Positions 7,915-17,052 are shown, counted from the first letter of the stretch. The stretch is DNA of 56,350 bases from Elusimicrobiota bacterium (GCA_016209035.1 JACQWX010000031.1:1-56350), one strand, 5' to 3'. Translations and numbers: made by a program. Notes: generated by a model from the letters alone, not told the origin.

Positions 7915-7943
7915 ATCATATCCAAGGCCCTCGCGGCCGTCAA
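7915..7943 (-). promoter_or_regulatory. Leaderless sigma-70-type promoter of the kinase gene
   Basis: On the minus strand TTGACG (7943-7938), 17 nt, TATGAT (7920-7915), then 6 nt and the ATG at 7908. The near-consensus spacing makes this the clearest of the predicted leaderless promoters. It overlaps the last codons of lptD. Confidence 0.75.
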
Positions 7944-10060
7944 GGGTGGTCCACCTGGCGGTGCTTCCTCTCCGGGAACCACTCCGCCTCCCAGTCGCGC
8001 TTGGCGATCTCGGCCTTCTTGGTCCCCGGGAAGGTCATCTCGACCTTGAAGGCGTACTCCCGCACCCCCCGGGGCCGGAACCTCACCATCCCGCGCAGGT
8101 GGAAGTCATGCAGCCTCTTCTCGAAGGACAGCTCCTTCTCGATGAGCCTGAAGTCGTAGAGGCGGCCGAGGCCGCCCTTGGAGAGGACCTCGCTCCTCAA
8201 GTTCCCGCCGAGGACCCAGCCCCAGGTGGAAGGCTGCCAGCCGAACTCCATGTTGACGAAAGTGCTCCTCGGGATGGCTTGGTTGTGGCCGACGCCGGCG
8301 GATATGAACTCCTTCTCCGGCTCGCCATAGAGCCCCGTGAACAGCAACGAGCGGTTGCCCTGCTCGAGCTGGTAGTCGTCCCTCACCGCGAGGTCAAGGA
8401 ACGGGGTCGGCGTGTAGATCAGCTCCGTGACCAGGGGCGAGACGCGGTCCCGGAATCCCAGATAGCGGTCCCGGAAGACCCTGAACTCGTACCCCGACTG
8501 CATGCGCACGAGGATCTTCCTGGCGGGCCGGAAGGTGTCCTGCAGCGTGATCCCGTTCGTTTCCACCCCGTGGTCGAGGGCGACGGCGTCGTCGGAGAGA
8601 GCGCCCGGCTTGTGCCGGACCTGGTAGGCATAGGCTAGGTCCCAGGCGCCGACCAAGGTGGTGTAGCGCACGTTGCCTTGGCCCATGTAGCGTCCGACGA
8701 AGGTGTTCTTCCAGGTCCGGGTGCTGGAGGGGTCCGAGAGCCTCTCGAGACGGTCGAAATAGGTCTGCGAATAGGAGACCTTGGGGGTGAAGCTCAGGCC
8801 CCGCGCGAGGCGGATGGTCCGCGACGCTTCCCATCCGGCGCCCACCGCCTTCTCCTGGTAGCCCCGGCTCCGGAGGTACGAGTTGTCGGCGAAGAACGAC
8901 AGGGTGTTCAGCCACGGGAGCTTCCAGAACTTCAAGGGCTCGCTCTGGACATCCAGCCGGGGAAGGCTCTCCCTGTCTTTGACATAGCGCCGCATGGTGC
9001 CGTTGTCGACGTCGGCCCGCGACCAGCTGAGCCGCGCCACGGCCGAGGGCAGCCGGTAGACCACGGCCGCGGCGTTGACCAGCTCCGGGGTGACGCGAAA
9101 ATCCTTCGAGCGGGCGTAGTGGTTGTTGAACTCGGCGTCCGACTGGGCATGGAGCCGCGCCTGCACAGAGATGGAGCTCGTGACGGCCTGATACTGGTCC
9201 GTGACGGCGACCCATCGGTTGTCGCCCGTGGACTGTTCGTGGATCCAATAGCCGTAGAGGCCCCCGCGGGCATCCTGGCCCTTGCGGCGATGGAGCTCTC
9301 CGCCGATGCCGACGCCCTGAGAGGTGTAGCCATCCACATAGGTCCTGCTGTAGAGATACTCCGAGTGCCGGGTGATGAAGGTGGTCTTGACGAAAGCGCC
9401 GTTCCTCCGGTCGTAGCCGACCTGGAGCTTGGACTCCCAGAGGTGGATGTCCACGAGCGGGGCGTAGAAGATCGGCAGGTACAAGACGGGCACCGGCCCG
9501 ATGAAGAAGACCGTGTTCAACGCCAGGAGGTACTTCTTGGGGACCACCTCCAGCTGGCCCGAGTAGAGATGGTAGTGCTGCTTCGGCTTGACGTTGCAGC
9601 CGCTGAACCGCGCTCCCCGGTAGCTCAGCCGCCGGCCCGGGCCGGCGCGCATCCACTTGGCGCGGACGTTCCAGTCCCCGTAGCCGGCCTGAGGGTCCGC
9701 GAGCCACCCTTCGTGGGACTTCAGGTCGAACTCCCCGCGGCTGCCCAGGATGGCGCCGTACCCGTCGTCCAGGAACACGCTGCCGTCGGACCTGGCCTTC
9801 CTGGTCTCGCTGTGGATCCAGAACTCGTCGGCCCGCACGGTCCAGGTGGCCTCGCGCAGGAGGACCTGGCCCTTGAGGTGCATGACCGAGCTGGACTCGT
9901 CGAAATCGACCTGGTCGGCGGAGAACTGGACGTGCGAGGCCGGCGGCTCCGGGAGCGGGTAGTCCGTGGCGGCCTGGCCCAAGGGGGCCTGGGCCGGGGA
10001 AACGGCGCCGACCTGGGAAGGCAGGAGGATGAGCAGCCACGCCAGACAGCGGCCCGTCAT
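7940..10060 (-). CDS. lptD: LptD-like outer-membrane LPS assembly protein
   Basis: A 706-residue protein with signal peptide MTGRCLAWLLILLPSQVGA. Residues about 40-170 form an OstA/LptA-type beta-jellyroll ('FSADQVDFDESSSVMHLKGQVLL'). The remainder is a beta-barrel of alternating aromatic strands ending in a typical C-terminal strand region. LptD inserts lipopolysaccharide into the outer leaflet. The start at 10060 overlaps the ROK stop as ATGA; a much longer open frame upstream is a shadow of that gene. Alternative: another OstA-fold outer-membrane protein of this phylum. Confidence 0.72.
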   Translation of the reverse strand: MTGRCLAWLLILLPSQVGAVSPAQAPLGQAATDYPLPEPPASHVQFSADQVDFDESSSVMHLKGQVLLREATWTVRADEFWIHSETRKARSDGSVFLDDGYGAILGSRGEFDLKSHEGWLADPQAGYGDWNVRAKWMRAGPGRRLSYRGARFSGCNVKPKQHYHLYSGQLEVVPKKYLLALNTVFFIGPVPVLYLPIFYAPLVDIHLWESKLQVGYDRRNGAFVKTTFITRHSEYLYSRTYVDGYTSQGVGIGGELHRRKGQDARGGLYGYWIHEQSTGDNRWVAVTDQYQAVTSSISVQARLHAQSDAEFNNHYARSKDFRVTPELVNAAAVVYRLPSAVARLSWSRADVDNGTMRRYVKDRESLPRLDVQSEPLKFWKLPWLNTLSFFADNSYLRSRGYQEKAVGAGWEASRTIRLARGLSFTPKVSYSQTYFDRLERLSDPSSTRTWKNTFVGRYMGQGNVRYTTLVGAWDLAYAYQVRHKPGALSDDAVALDHGVETNGITLQDTFRPARKILVRMQSGYEFRVFRDRYLGFRDRVSPLVTELIYTPTPFLDLAVRDDYQLEQGNRSLLFTGLYGEPEKEFISAGVGHNQAIPRSTFVNMEFGWQPSTWGWVLGGNLRSEVLSKGGLGRLYDFRLIEKELSFEKRLHDFHLRGMVRFRPRGVREYAFKVEMTFPGTKKAEIAKRDWEAEWFPERKHRQVDHP

Positions 10061-11061
10061 GCCCCGGCCTGGGACGCCGCCCCAGCAGCCTCCCAGGCGA
10101 GCAAGGCCGCGCCGACGCAGCCCCAGTGAGGGTTGCGGGCCACGCGCACGGACACGGCCTCGAACGCGGTCCGGAAGGGCTCTCGCGCCAAGTGCTCCTT
10201 GATCGGGCCGAGGAGGAACGGCCCGGCTCGCGAGACCCCTCCCAGGATCACGACCGCGTCGGGATTCAGCAGGACGACCAAGTCGGAGATCCCAATGGCC
10301 AGATACCGGGCGGTCTCGGCCCAGACCCGCAGCGCCAGCGGGTCCCTCCGCTCCGCGGCCAGCCCGAGGACGCGGCAGTCGAGGTCCTTGGGGTCCGGGG
10401 CCAGGTCCTTGAGGGGCGACTTCCTCCCGGCTGAGGTGCGCAGCAGCTTCCTCGCGCGGGAGACGATCCCGTAGGAACCCGCGTAGGCCTCGAGGCACCC
10501 GCGGGAGCCGCACCGGCACCGGAGGCCCGGGTGCTCCACCTTCACGTGCCCGATCTCGCCGGCGCTGCCGGTCGCGCCGTGATGGAGCCGTCCGCCGATG
10601 ATGAGGCCGCCGCCCACCCCGGTGCCCAGCGTGATCCCGACGACGTCCGAGGGCCTGCGGCCCATCTCCATCACGTAGGCGCCCCAGACCGCTGCGTTCG
10701 CGTCGTTGTCCACCACCACCCGGCGGCTCCCCGAGCCCCGGCCGGAGACGGGCGCTCTCTCGAAGGCCCGCTTGAAATTGAAGCCGTTCCAAAGCCTGAG
10801 GTTCGGCGCGAAGCGCAGCACCCCTCGGGCCGCGTCCACGTCGCCGGCCAGTCCCACGCCGATGCCGTCGGCGGGTCCGCCGAGCTCGGACTCCACCAGA
10901 CGGATGACCGACGCGATCCGGCGGACGAACCTGACGGGACGATGCTCCGCGTGGGTCGGGATCTCGATCTCCCTCAAGCACAGGCCGGAGGAGTCCGCCG
11001 CGGCGAGCTTCGTCGCCGTGCCTCCGACGTCGATCCCGATGGCGAACCCGGCTCTATCCAT
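10057..11061 (-). CDS. ROK-family sugar kinase (glucokinase-like)
   Basis: A 334-residue ROK protein: phosphate-binding 'GIDVGGTATKLAA', catalytic Asp in 'VVVDNDANAA', 'GITLGTGVGGGLI' and the zinc motif 'CRCGSRGCLEAYAG' are all present. It would phosphorylate glucose or an amino sugar with ATP. Substrate cannot be told from sequence. It overlaps folC by 8 nt and lptD by 4 nt, so all three are probably one transcript from murA downward. Confidence 0.88.
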   Translation of the reverse strand: MDRAGFAIGIDVGGTATKLAAADSSGLCLREIEIPTHAEHRPVRFVRRIASVIRLVESELGGPADGIGVGLAGDVDAARGVLRFAPNLRLWNGFNFKRAFERAPVSGRGSGSRRVVVDNDANAAVWGAYVMEMGRRPSDVVGITLGTGVGGGLIIGGRLHHGATGSAGEIGHVKVEHPGLRCRCGSRGCLEAYAGSYGIVSRARKLLRTSAGRKSPLKDLAPDPKDLDCRVLGLAAERRDPLALRVWAETARYLAIGISDLVVLLNPDAVVILGGVSRAGPFLLGPIKEHLAREPFRTAFEAVSVRVARNPHWGCVGAALLAWEAAGAASQAGA

Positions 11062-12340
11062 GTCGCAGAGCGGCCGCGGCCTCTCCCGCCAGGTAGAACG
11101 ACCCGCACACCACCGCGGTCCCGGCGGACCGTCGCGACCTCCAGGACCGCAGGGCGGCCGACACGGTGTGCTCGACGCTGACCCGGGCTCCCGGGACGCA
11201 GGCCCTGACGCTGCGCGCCAGGTCCACCGGGTCCATGGCCCGCGGGCTCTCCGGCCGGCACGCGGATGCCTCTCGGAGCCAGGGCGACAGGACCCGGAGC
11301 ATCCCGGCGACGTCCTTGTCGCGGAGCATCCCGATGATGAAGCGCACGGACCCCGAGCTCCAGGGCGAGGCGCGGAAGGTGGCGGCGAAGTGTTCCATGG
11401 CTTCCACGTTATGGGCGCCGTCGATGATCACGGTCTTGCCGGCCGAACGCCGGACGTCGAACCGGCACGGCCAGCGCACGGTCGAGAGGCCGCGCTCCCA
11501 GGCCCGCTCCGGGACCTGGAACCTGCCCTCGATCCGCGCCAGGGCGGCCCGGGCGAGCGCGACGTTGCGAGGCTGCCGGCTGCCCAGGAGCCTGAGCTTC
11601 CACGGACCGCCTTGCGCGGGCCGCAGCACCTGGCTGCCGTTCCTCCAATCCACCCTCTCCACCTTGGGGAACGCCTCCACCGCGACGAGGGGCGCCCCCC
11701 GTTCCCCGGCGGCGCGGCGGATCGGCCTCATGGCCGAGTCGGCGAGGACCGGACACACGACCGGGCGCCCTTGCTTGATGATCCCCGCCTTCTCGGCCGC
11801 GATCGAGGGCAGGCTCGAGCCCAGGTACTCGACGTGGTCCTTGCCGATGGAGGTGATGACGCTCACCAGGGGGTCCTCGACCACGTTCGTCGCGTCGAGG
11901 CGGCCGCCCAGGCCCGCCTCGAGCACGATCACCTCGACCCGGCTCTCGGCGAAATGGAGGAAGCCGACCGCGGTCAGGAGCTCGAAGAAGTGGAGCTCGG
12001 ACTTGGGGTCGGTCTTCAGGACCCTCCCCAGGAGTCTCCCGAAGACGGCCTCCGGGATGGGACGCCCGCCGACCCGGATGCGCTCCCGGACGCACGTCAG
12101 ATGCGGGGAGGTGTAGAGCCCGGTCCGCCACCCGGCCGCCCGCAGGGCCGAGTCGATGATGGCGCAGGTCGAGCCCTTGCCGTTCGTCCCGGCCACGTGG
12201 ATGGCCGGGACCTTGAGGTGGGGATTCCCGAGCTTGGCCAGGCAGGCCCGCAGGCCTTTCAGGCCCGACATGGCCCTTGGGCCTGGGGCCCAGGTCTCTG
12301 CCCTCTCCCAGAGCACCTCCACGGCCTTGCGGAAGGTCAT
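11054..12340 (-). CDS. folC: Folylpolyglutamate/dihydrofolate synthase
   Basis: A 428-residue Mur-ligase-fold enzyme: 'HVAGTNGKGSTCAIIDSAL' is the FolC P-loop, followed by 'GLYTSPHLTCVRERI' and 'GLGGRLDATNVV'. It adds glutamate to folates. The start at 12340 (MTFRKAVEVLWERAE) was chosen because it matches FolC N-termini; the 27 upstream residues overlap the end of murA and look non-native. A small palindrome (12274-12292) encodes 'WAPGPRAM' near the N-terminus. Confidence 0.9.
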   Translation of the reverse strand: MTFRKAVEVLWERAETWAPGPRAMSGLKGLRACLAKLGNPHLKVPAIHVAGTNGKGSTCAIIDSALRAAGWRTGLYTSPHLTCVRERIRVGGRPIPEAVFGRLLGRVLKTDPKSELHFFELLTAVGFLHFAESRVEVIVLEAGLGGRLDATNVVEDPLVSVITSIGKDHVEYLGSSLPSIAAEKAGIIKQGRPVVCPVLADSAMRPIRRAAGERGAPLVAVEAFPKVERVDWRNGSQVLRPAQGGPWKLRLLGSRQPRNVALARAALARIEGRFQVPERAWERGLSTVRWPCRFDVRRSAGKTVIIDGAHNVEAMEHFAATFRASPWSSGSVRFIIGMLRDKDVAGMLRVLSPWLREASACRPESPRAMDPVDLARSVRACVPGARVSVEHTVSAALRSWRSRRSAGTAVVCGSFYLAGEAAAALRHG

Positions 12341-12359
12341 GGTCTGCGCTCTGCCTTGG

Positions 12360-13679
12360 TCATCGGCGGACCCTGCGGATGGAAGCCCCGAGCCTGCGCA
12401 ACCGCACTTCCAGGCGCTCATAGCCGCGGTCGATGTGATAGACCCGCTGGAGAATCGTCCTTCCCTTGGCCGCCAGGGCCGCCACGACCAGCGCGGCCCC
12501 GCCGCGGATGTCGGAAGCCATGACCGGCGCGCCGTTCAACGACGGCCGCCCCTCAACCCGAGCCGTCGACCCGCGCAGCCGCACCGCGGCCCCCATGCGG
12601 ACCAACTCGGCCGCGTGCAGGAACCTGTTCTCGAAGACGGTCTCCCGGATGAGACAGGTCCCCCTGGCCAGGCACATCAAGGACATCCACGGCGCCTGCA
12701 GGTCCGTCGGAAAGCCCGGGTAGGGCAGGGTCCTGATGCCGACCGCCTTGGGCCTTGAGGCCAGGGAAAGGTCGATGAAGCCGTAGCCCGCGCGCACGCG
12801 GCTGCCCGCGGCTTCGAGACTCTCGAGGACGGCTTCAAGATGGGCGGCGCAGGCCCCCTCCAGCCGCACCGAGCCGCCTGTCGCGGCCGCGGCGATGAGG
12901 AGGGTGCCCGACTCGATCCGGTCCGGGATGACTGCGTGCACCGCCCCGCGCGGCAACGCCCGTCCCAAGGCCGCGCGGGACGGCGCCCTGCCGGGAATCG
13001 AGTTCACCGCCCCCTCGAGCCGGGCCCCGCCCCGCACCGTGACGGTCGCGGTCCCGGCCCCCTCGACTGAGGCCCCCAGCCGGTTCAGGAAGGCGCCCAG
13101 GTCCTCGATCTCCGGCTCCTGGGCGGCGTTGGCGATGACCGTCAGGCCGGACGCCAGGCAGGCCGCCATCATGAGGTTCTCGGTGGCCCCGACGCTGGGC
13201 AAGCGCAGACGCACGCGCCTGCCCTTGAGGCGCGCCGCGCGCATGACGACGTCCCCCGTCTCCTCGTGCTCGGTCGCGCCGAGCGCCCTGAAGCCCTGGA
13301 GGTGGATGTCGATGGGCCGCATGCCGATGGCGCACCCGCCGGGGATGGGCACGCGCACCGTGCCGAAGCGGGCCAGCAGGGGCCCGGCGACCAGGACCGA
13401 GGCGCGCATCTGCTTGACGATCTCATAAGGAGCGCGGGTCTCGAGCCTCCCCGTCGCGAGGACACGCACCGCGTCCCCGTCGTACTCGATGCGCTTGCCC
13501 AGGCTCTCCAGGAGCCTGAACGTGGTGCGGATGTCCCTGAGGTTGGGCACGTTGTCGATCTCGCAGGGGCAGTCCGTCAGCAGCGTCGCGATGAGGATGG
13601 GCAGGGCCGCGTTCTTGGACCCGCCGACCCTGATGGCACCCTTGAGCGGCCGACCGCCCTCGATGATGAAGCTGTCCAT
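12360..13679 (-). CDS. murA: UDP-GlcNAc 1-carboxyvinyltransferase MurA, with an inserted element
   Basis: A 439-residue MurA that commits UDP-GlcNAc to peptidoglycan synthesis. 'GGSKNAALP' and the catalytic Cys in 'PGGCAIGMRPIDIH' are present. The protein is about 20 residues longer than usual: residues 225-246 (SIPGRAPSRAALGRALP and flanks) sit between 'GGARLEGA' and 'VIPDRIESGT', where other MurA proteins run continuously. That insert is encoded by a copy of the palindromic element Y, read antisense to its copies in other genes. Probably still active, since the insert falls in a surface region. Confidence 0.93.
   Translation of the reverse strand: MDSFIIEGGRPLKGAIRVGGSKNAALPILIATLLTDCPCEIDNVPNLRDIRTTFRLLESLGKRIEYDGDAVRVLATGRLETRAPYEIVKQMRASVLVAGPLLARFGTVRVPIPGGCAIGMRPIDIHLQGFRALGATEHEETGDVVMRAARLKGRRVRLRLPSVGATENLMMAACLASGLTVIANAAQEPEIEDLGAFLNRLGASVEGAGTATVTVRGGARLEGAVNSIPGRAPSRAALGRALPRGAVHAVIPDRIESGTLLIAAAATGGSVRLEGACAAHLEAVLESLEAAGSRVRAGYGFIDLSLASRPKAVGIRTLPYPGFPTDLQAPWMSLMCLARGTCLIRETVFENRFLHAAELVRMGAAVRLRGSTARVEGRPSLNGAPVMASDIRGGAALVVAALAAKGRTILQRVYHIDRGYERLEVRLRRLGASIRRVRR
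12942..13005 (+). repeat. Intragenic palindromic element Y, copy in murA (opposite orientation)
   Basis: These 64 nt match the reverse complement of 41806-41869 at about 57 of 64 positions. In murA the coding strand carries the strand opposite to that used in the HAD, MFS and subtilase genes, so the shared unit is DNA, not protein. The core is CCGCGCGGGACGG-type palindrome. Confidence 0.85.
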
Positions 13680-13688
13680 GAGGGGAGG

Positions 13689-14894
13689 TCAGGACTTCGG
13701 CTTCTCAAGGCTCTGGAGCCAAATGTATAGCCGCACCATGCGCATGTTGAAGAGATATTCTCCTTGCATGTCTCCTGACCGCAGGACCTTGAGGGTCTTC
13801 ATCTTCTGCAGGAAATTGTTGAACTTCTTCCTCTCAGACAGAGTCAGGCCGGATTCGACATCCCTGCGCTGAAAACTCATGGTATCCGGGCCCATCTTGG
13901 CTATTTTCGCCAGAATCGAGTGGTAGTCCTGGCTCCTTAGAGCCTTGTAGACCTGTTGGTCCACGTACTTCTTGCCCACCTCATCCGCAGCCACGAACAC
14001 GGCTTGAACGGCATCGTTTTTGTCGATGATGCCATCCTCGTCCTGCCAGAAGGCCGCGTCGCCAACGAGGTGCATGATTTTCGGGAAACCCGCCGAGTAT
14101 TCCGCCATAAGAGCAATCGCATCGGGCTCCACGCGCATCTGCACGCTTTCGAATGCTTTCTCGAAGAACTCCTTCATCTCGTCGGGGGTCATCGGCTCTA
14201 TTTCGACGACGTCAAATATCCTGTCGACAGGCTGGTGGTAACGGATCATCTCCCGGCGGCACTCCTCGACGCCGCAGAGCATCAGGAGCAGCGGCAAGGG
14301 CTCGCCGGCCAGCGCGTTCGTGTCGACCAAGCCCTTGATGAAATGCGCGAATTTCGGATTCGCGGAGATGCCGTTGATCTCGTCCAAGACAAGGAACAGA
14401 CCTTTGACGCCCGTTTCCTTGAGCCGGTCAACGGTCTCCCGCAGGAAGGGAAGCATTCCCGAGGCGACAGCGGGGGCGTCTTTCTTCAGAGCCTCGGCAT
14501 GGATGGTTACTCCGAAGAACGACTGCTGGCCGACGTATTTGGCTAGCCAAGAACTAACTCTCTCCGCGCGGTTGGGATTAAGAGCCCCGGAACGGAGAGT
14601 GGCTTGGAGAACGGTCGCGCCCAAATCCTCGATGGTTTCCGCGGAGCCGAGAGGAGCATAAATGCCGTGCAAGCCGTAGTCGCGTTCGCCCAACCACTGC
14701 ACGAATCCGGCGATGGAACTCTTGCCGATCCCGTATTCGCCCTGGACGTACATCGTGTTGGGTTTGCCGGCGCTCGCCTGCGCCAAACCGCGCTCGACGA
14801 TGCGGTTGATTTGCGACATGCGCCCCACAAACGACTCCCTAGGTACCGGCTGGCCCGGGTAGAATGGACTCTTGCCTTTCAAAGGTCGTATCAT
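13689..14894 (-). CDS. P-loop AAA-type ATPase, function unknown
   Basis: A 401-residue protein with Walker A 'GEYGIGKSS' (about residue 53), Walker B 'GLFLVLDEIN' and a C-terminal winged-helix-like tail. The layout recalls ORC/Cdc6-like or AAA_16 ATPases encoded alone as regulators or defence components. Codon use is noticeably AT-richer than that of murA and prmC on either side, suggesting acquisition. A GAGAGG site precedes the start and TATACT lies about 80 nt upstream. It ends 9 nt before the murA start. No specific role can be assigned. Confidence 0.7.
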   Translation of the reverse strand: MIRPLKGKSPFYPGQPVPRESFVGRMSQINRIVERGLAQASAGKPNTMYVQGEYGIGKSSIAGFVQWLGERDYGLHGIYAPLGSAETIEDLGATVLQATLRSGALNPNRAERVSSWLAKYVGQQSFFGVTIHAEALKKDAPAVASGMLPFLRETVDRLKETGVKGLFLVLDEINGISANPKFAHFIKGLVDTNALAGEPLPLLLMLCGVEECRREMIRYHQPVDRIFDVVEIEPMTPDEMKEFFEKAFESVQMRVEPDAIALMAEYSAGFPKIMHLVGDAAFWQDEDGIIDKNDAVQAVFVAADEVGKKYVDQQVYKALRSQDYHSILAKIAKMGPDTMSFQRRDVESGLTLSERKKFNNFLQKMKTLKVLRSGDMQGEYLFNMRMVRLYIWLQSLEKPKS

Positions 14895-14992
14895 AGAATG
14901 TTCCTCTCGTTCCTCAAGTCCTCTTCAGTCGGCATCGTAGGGCGAGACTGGCTGATTTCAGGGAATCGGCCAAAGTATACAAATTTGCCTTT

Positions 14993-15832
14993 TCATCGAG
15001 GGTATCTCGCAACAGCGATGCGGTCCAGGCCCTGCATGTCCTTCTTGACCCGCGGTTCGCCGAAACCCGCCTCCCTGAGCAAGGTCTTCACGCGAGCACC
15101 CTGGTCATGCCCGATCTCCATGACCAGCCGCCCGCCGGGCTTGAGCCCCTTCGCCGCCGCCCTGACGACGGCTCCGACCGCGTCGAGCCCGTCCTTCCCG
15201 CCGTCCAGAGCCGGCCTGGGCTCGCAGCGCACTTCTACCGCGAGTCGCCGCAAGCGACTCGCGGGAACATATGGAGGATTGGAGACGATCAGGTCCGCCT
15301 TGGGCAGAGTCCAGGGCAGAAAAAGGTCCTTCTTCAGGAATTTGATCCTACCCGCCACTCCATGCGCGTGCGCATTCCTGCGCGCCAAAGCCAAGGCCCT
15401 GGCGCTGACATCGGTAGCCCATATCCTCGCGAAGCGGAAACGCTTCGCGAGGGAAATAGCAACACAGCCCGAGCCCGTCCCGATGTCCAGGATGCGCGGG
15501 GCCAAGAGCCCCGCCGCCCGCATCAGGCCTTGAGCCTCATCTACGAGTTCCTCGGTCTCAGGCCGCGGCGTGAAGACCGCGGGGCTCACCGTCATCCTCA
15601 AGCCCATGAAATCCTGATGTCCCAGAACGTAGGCCAGGGGAAGACGGCGGCACCTCCGGCGGATGAGGCTCCAGAACCTGCGGCGCTGCGCGGCCGTGAG
15701 CGACCGCCCGCCGTCGAGCGCCGCTGCGCCGCGGCCGGCGCCGAGGACCCCAGCCAGGATGAACTCGGCGCTCGCCCGCGCCTCCGGGACGCGATGCGTC
15801 GAAAGATGCCGGACCCCGGCGTCCAACGGCAT
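14993..15832 (-). CDS. prmC: Release factor glutamine methyltransferase
   Basis: A 279-residue SAM-dependent methyltransferase with 'ILDIGTGSGCVAISLAKRF' (SAM site) and the catalytic 'NPPYVP'. It methylates the GGQ glutamine of release factors and sits directly after prfA, the standard pairing. The frame is open to 15931, but I place the start at 15832: this gives normal family length and leaves the inverted DnaA boxes at 15872-15911 outside the protein. Confidence 0.9.
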   Translation of the reverse strand: MPLDAGVRHLSTHRVPEARASAEFILAGVLGAGRGAAALDGGRSLTAAQRRRFWSLIRRRCRRLPLAYVLGHQDFMGLRMTVSPAVFTPRPETEELVDEAQGLMRAAGLLAPRILDIGTGSGCVAISLAKRFRFARIWATDVSARALALARRNAHAHGVAGRIKFLKKDLFLPWTLPKADLIVSNPPYVPASRLRRLAVEVRCEPRPALDGGKDGLDAVGAVVRAAAKGLKPGGRLVMEIGHDQGARVKTLLREAGFGEPRVKKDMQGLDRIAVARYPR

Positions 15833-15871
15833 CGGTGGCCCCGCCTTCCGCGGGATGGCTCGCCAGCCATC

Positions 15872-15911
15872 GTTATCCACCGACTCATTGTAAGACGAGT
15901 CTGTGGATAAC
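15872..15911. promoter_or_regulatory. Inverted pair of DnaA-box-like sites forming a hairpin
   Basis: GTTATCCACCGACTC (15872-15886) and GAGTCTGTGGATAAC (15897-15911) pair at 14 of 15 positions around a 10-nt loop. The right arm contains a perfect DnaA box (TTATCCACA on the minus strand) and the left one a one-mismatch copy. It lies between prfA and the likely prmC start. Confidence 0.65.
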
Positions 15912-15931
15912 TGTCCCCGGCGCCGGCTCAT

Positions 15932-16993
15932 CTAAAGACTAGACTGCCGAAGGGCCTCTTCCTGCGCGGCCTGGCGCAGGGCCTCGAGGACGGGGCCGAT
16001 CTCGCCTTCCATGATGAGCGGGAGGTTGTGCCAGGAACGCTCGAGGCGGTGGTCGGTCACGCGGTTCTGGGGGAAGTTGTAGGTCCGGATCTTCTCGGAA
16101 CGGTCGCCCGAGCCCACCTGCCGCCGCCGCGCGAAGCCTTTGGCCGAGGCCGCGCGATCCTTCTCGCCCGCCATGAGCTTGGCCTGCAGGACCTTCATGG
16201 CCTTGGCGCGGTTCTTGCCCTGGGAGCGCTCCTCCTGGCAGGCTACCACGATGCCGGTGGGCAGGTGCGTGATGCGTACCGCGGTCTCCACCTTGTTGAC
16301 GTTCTGCCCGCCCGCGCCGCCGGCCCTGAAGGTGTCGAGCTTGAGGTCCTCGGGCCGGATGGTGATCTCGACCTCCTCGACCTCGGGGAGCACCGCCACG
16401 GTGCAGGTCGAGGTGTGTATGCGGCCCGATGCCTCGGTCTGGGGCACCCTCTGCACCCGATGCACCCCGCCCTCGTGCTTGAGCCAGGAATAGACCCCCG
16501 GGCCCCGGATGAAGGCGACGGCCTGCTTGGCCCCCTTGAGGCCCGTCGCGTTCATCTCCAGGAGCTCGACCTTCCAGCCGCGGTTCTCGGAGAACCGGGA
16601 GTAGAGCCTCAGGAGCTCGCCCGCGAACAGGGCCGCTTCCTCGCCCCCGGCCCCGGCCCGGATCTCCAGGAAGGCGGACTTGGCGTCGTCAGGGTCCTTT
16701 GGGACCAGGTCGAGCAGGATGGAATGCTCCAGCTCCTTGGCCTTGGCCTCGAGGCCGGGCCTCTCCGCGGAGGCGAGTTCCCGCATCTCGCGGTCAGGGC
16801 CCTCGAGCAGGGCGCCGAGGTCCTTGAGCTCAGCCTCGATCCGGGCGTACTCCTTGATCCGGATCGCCGCGGGCGCAAGCTCCGCGTGCCTCTGCGAGCA
16901 CTGCTTGACCTCCGCAGGGCTCAAATCCCCCTGGGCGAGCCTCGACTCGACCTGGGCGAACTCGGCCACGATGGACTCGAATCTCTGGTTCAT
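15932..16993 (-). CDS. prfA: Peptide chain release factor 1
   Basis: A 353-residue class I release factor. '[23 protein letters not shown]' holds the GGQ that triggers peptide release, and '[13 protein letters not shown]' carries the PxT-type loop that reads UAG/UAA, which marks RF1 rather than RF2. Length is typical. GAGGG precedes the start. The stop is immediately followed by the extended prmC frame. Confidence 0.95.
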   Translation of the reverse strand: MNQRFESIVAEFAQVESRLAQGDLSPAEVKQCSQRHAELAPAAIRIKEYARIEAELKDLGALLEGPDREMRELASAERPGLEAKAKELEHSILLDLVPKDPDDAKSAFLEIRAGAGGEEAALFAGELLRLYSRFSENRGWKVELLEMNATGLKGAKQAVAFIRGPGVYSWLKHEGGVHRVQRVPQTEASGRIHTSTCTVAVLPEVEEVEITIRPEDLKLDTFRAGGAGGQNVNKVETAVRITHLPTGIVVACQEERSQGKNRAKAMKVLQAKLMAGEKDRAASAKGFARRRQVGSGDRSEKIRTYNFPQNRVTDHRLERSWHNLPLIMEGEIGPVLEALRQAAQEEALRQSSL

Positions 16994-17022
16994 CCCTCAA
17001 CCGCCGCCGGCCCCACATGACG

Positions 17023-17052
17023 GCAGCCCCGACCCGCACGGGTCGGGGCTGC
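17023..17052 (-). terminator. Perfect 14-bp hairpin after rpmE
   Basis: GCAGCCCCGACCCG (17023-17036) and its complement (17039-17052) flank two bases. It follows the rpmE stop but no T-run follows on the minus strand, so it is either a GC-type terminator or an RNA-stability hairpin. Confidence 0.55.

Noticed and set aside
10061-10981. A 300-residue N-terminal extension of the LptD-like frame
   Set aside because: It overlaps the intact ROK gene entirely and is Arg/Pro-rich. The signal peptide at 10060 marks the true start.
10706-12523. 605-codon plus-strand frame across the ROK kinase and folC
   Set aside because: Composition is Arg/Pro/His-rich without domains. The minus-strand genes are complete and recognisable.
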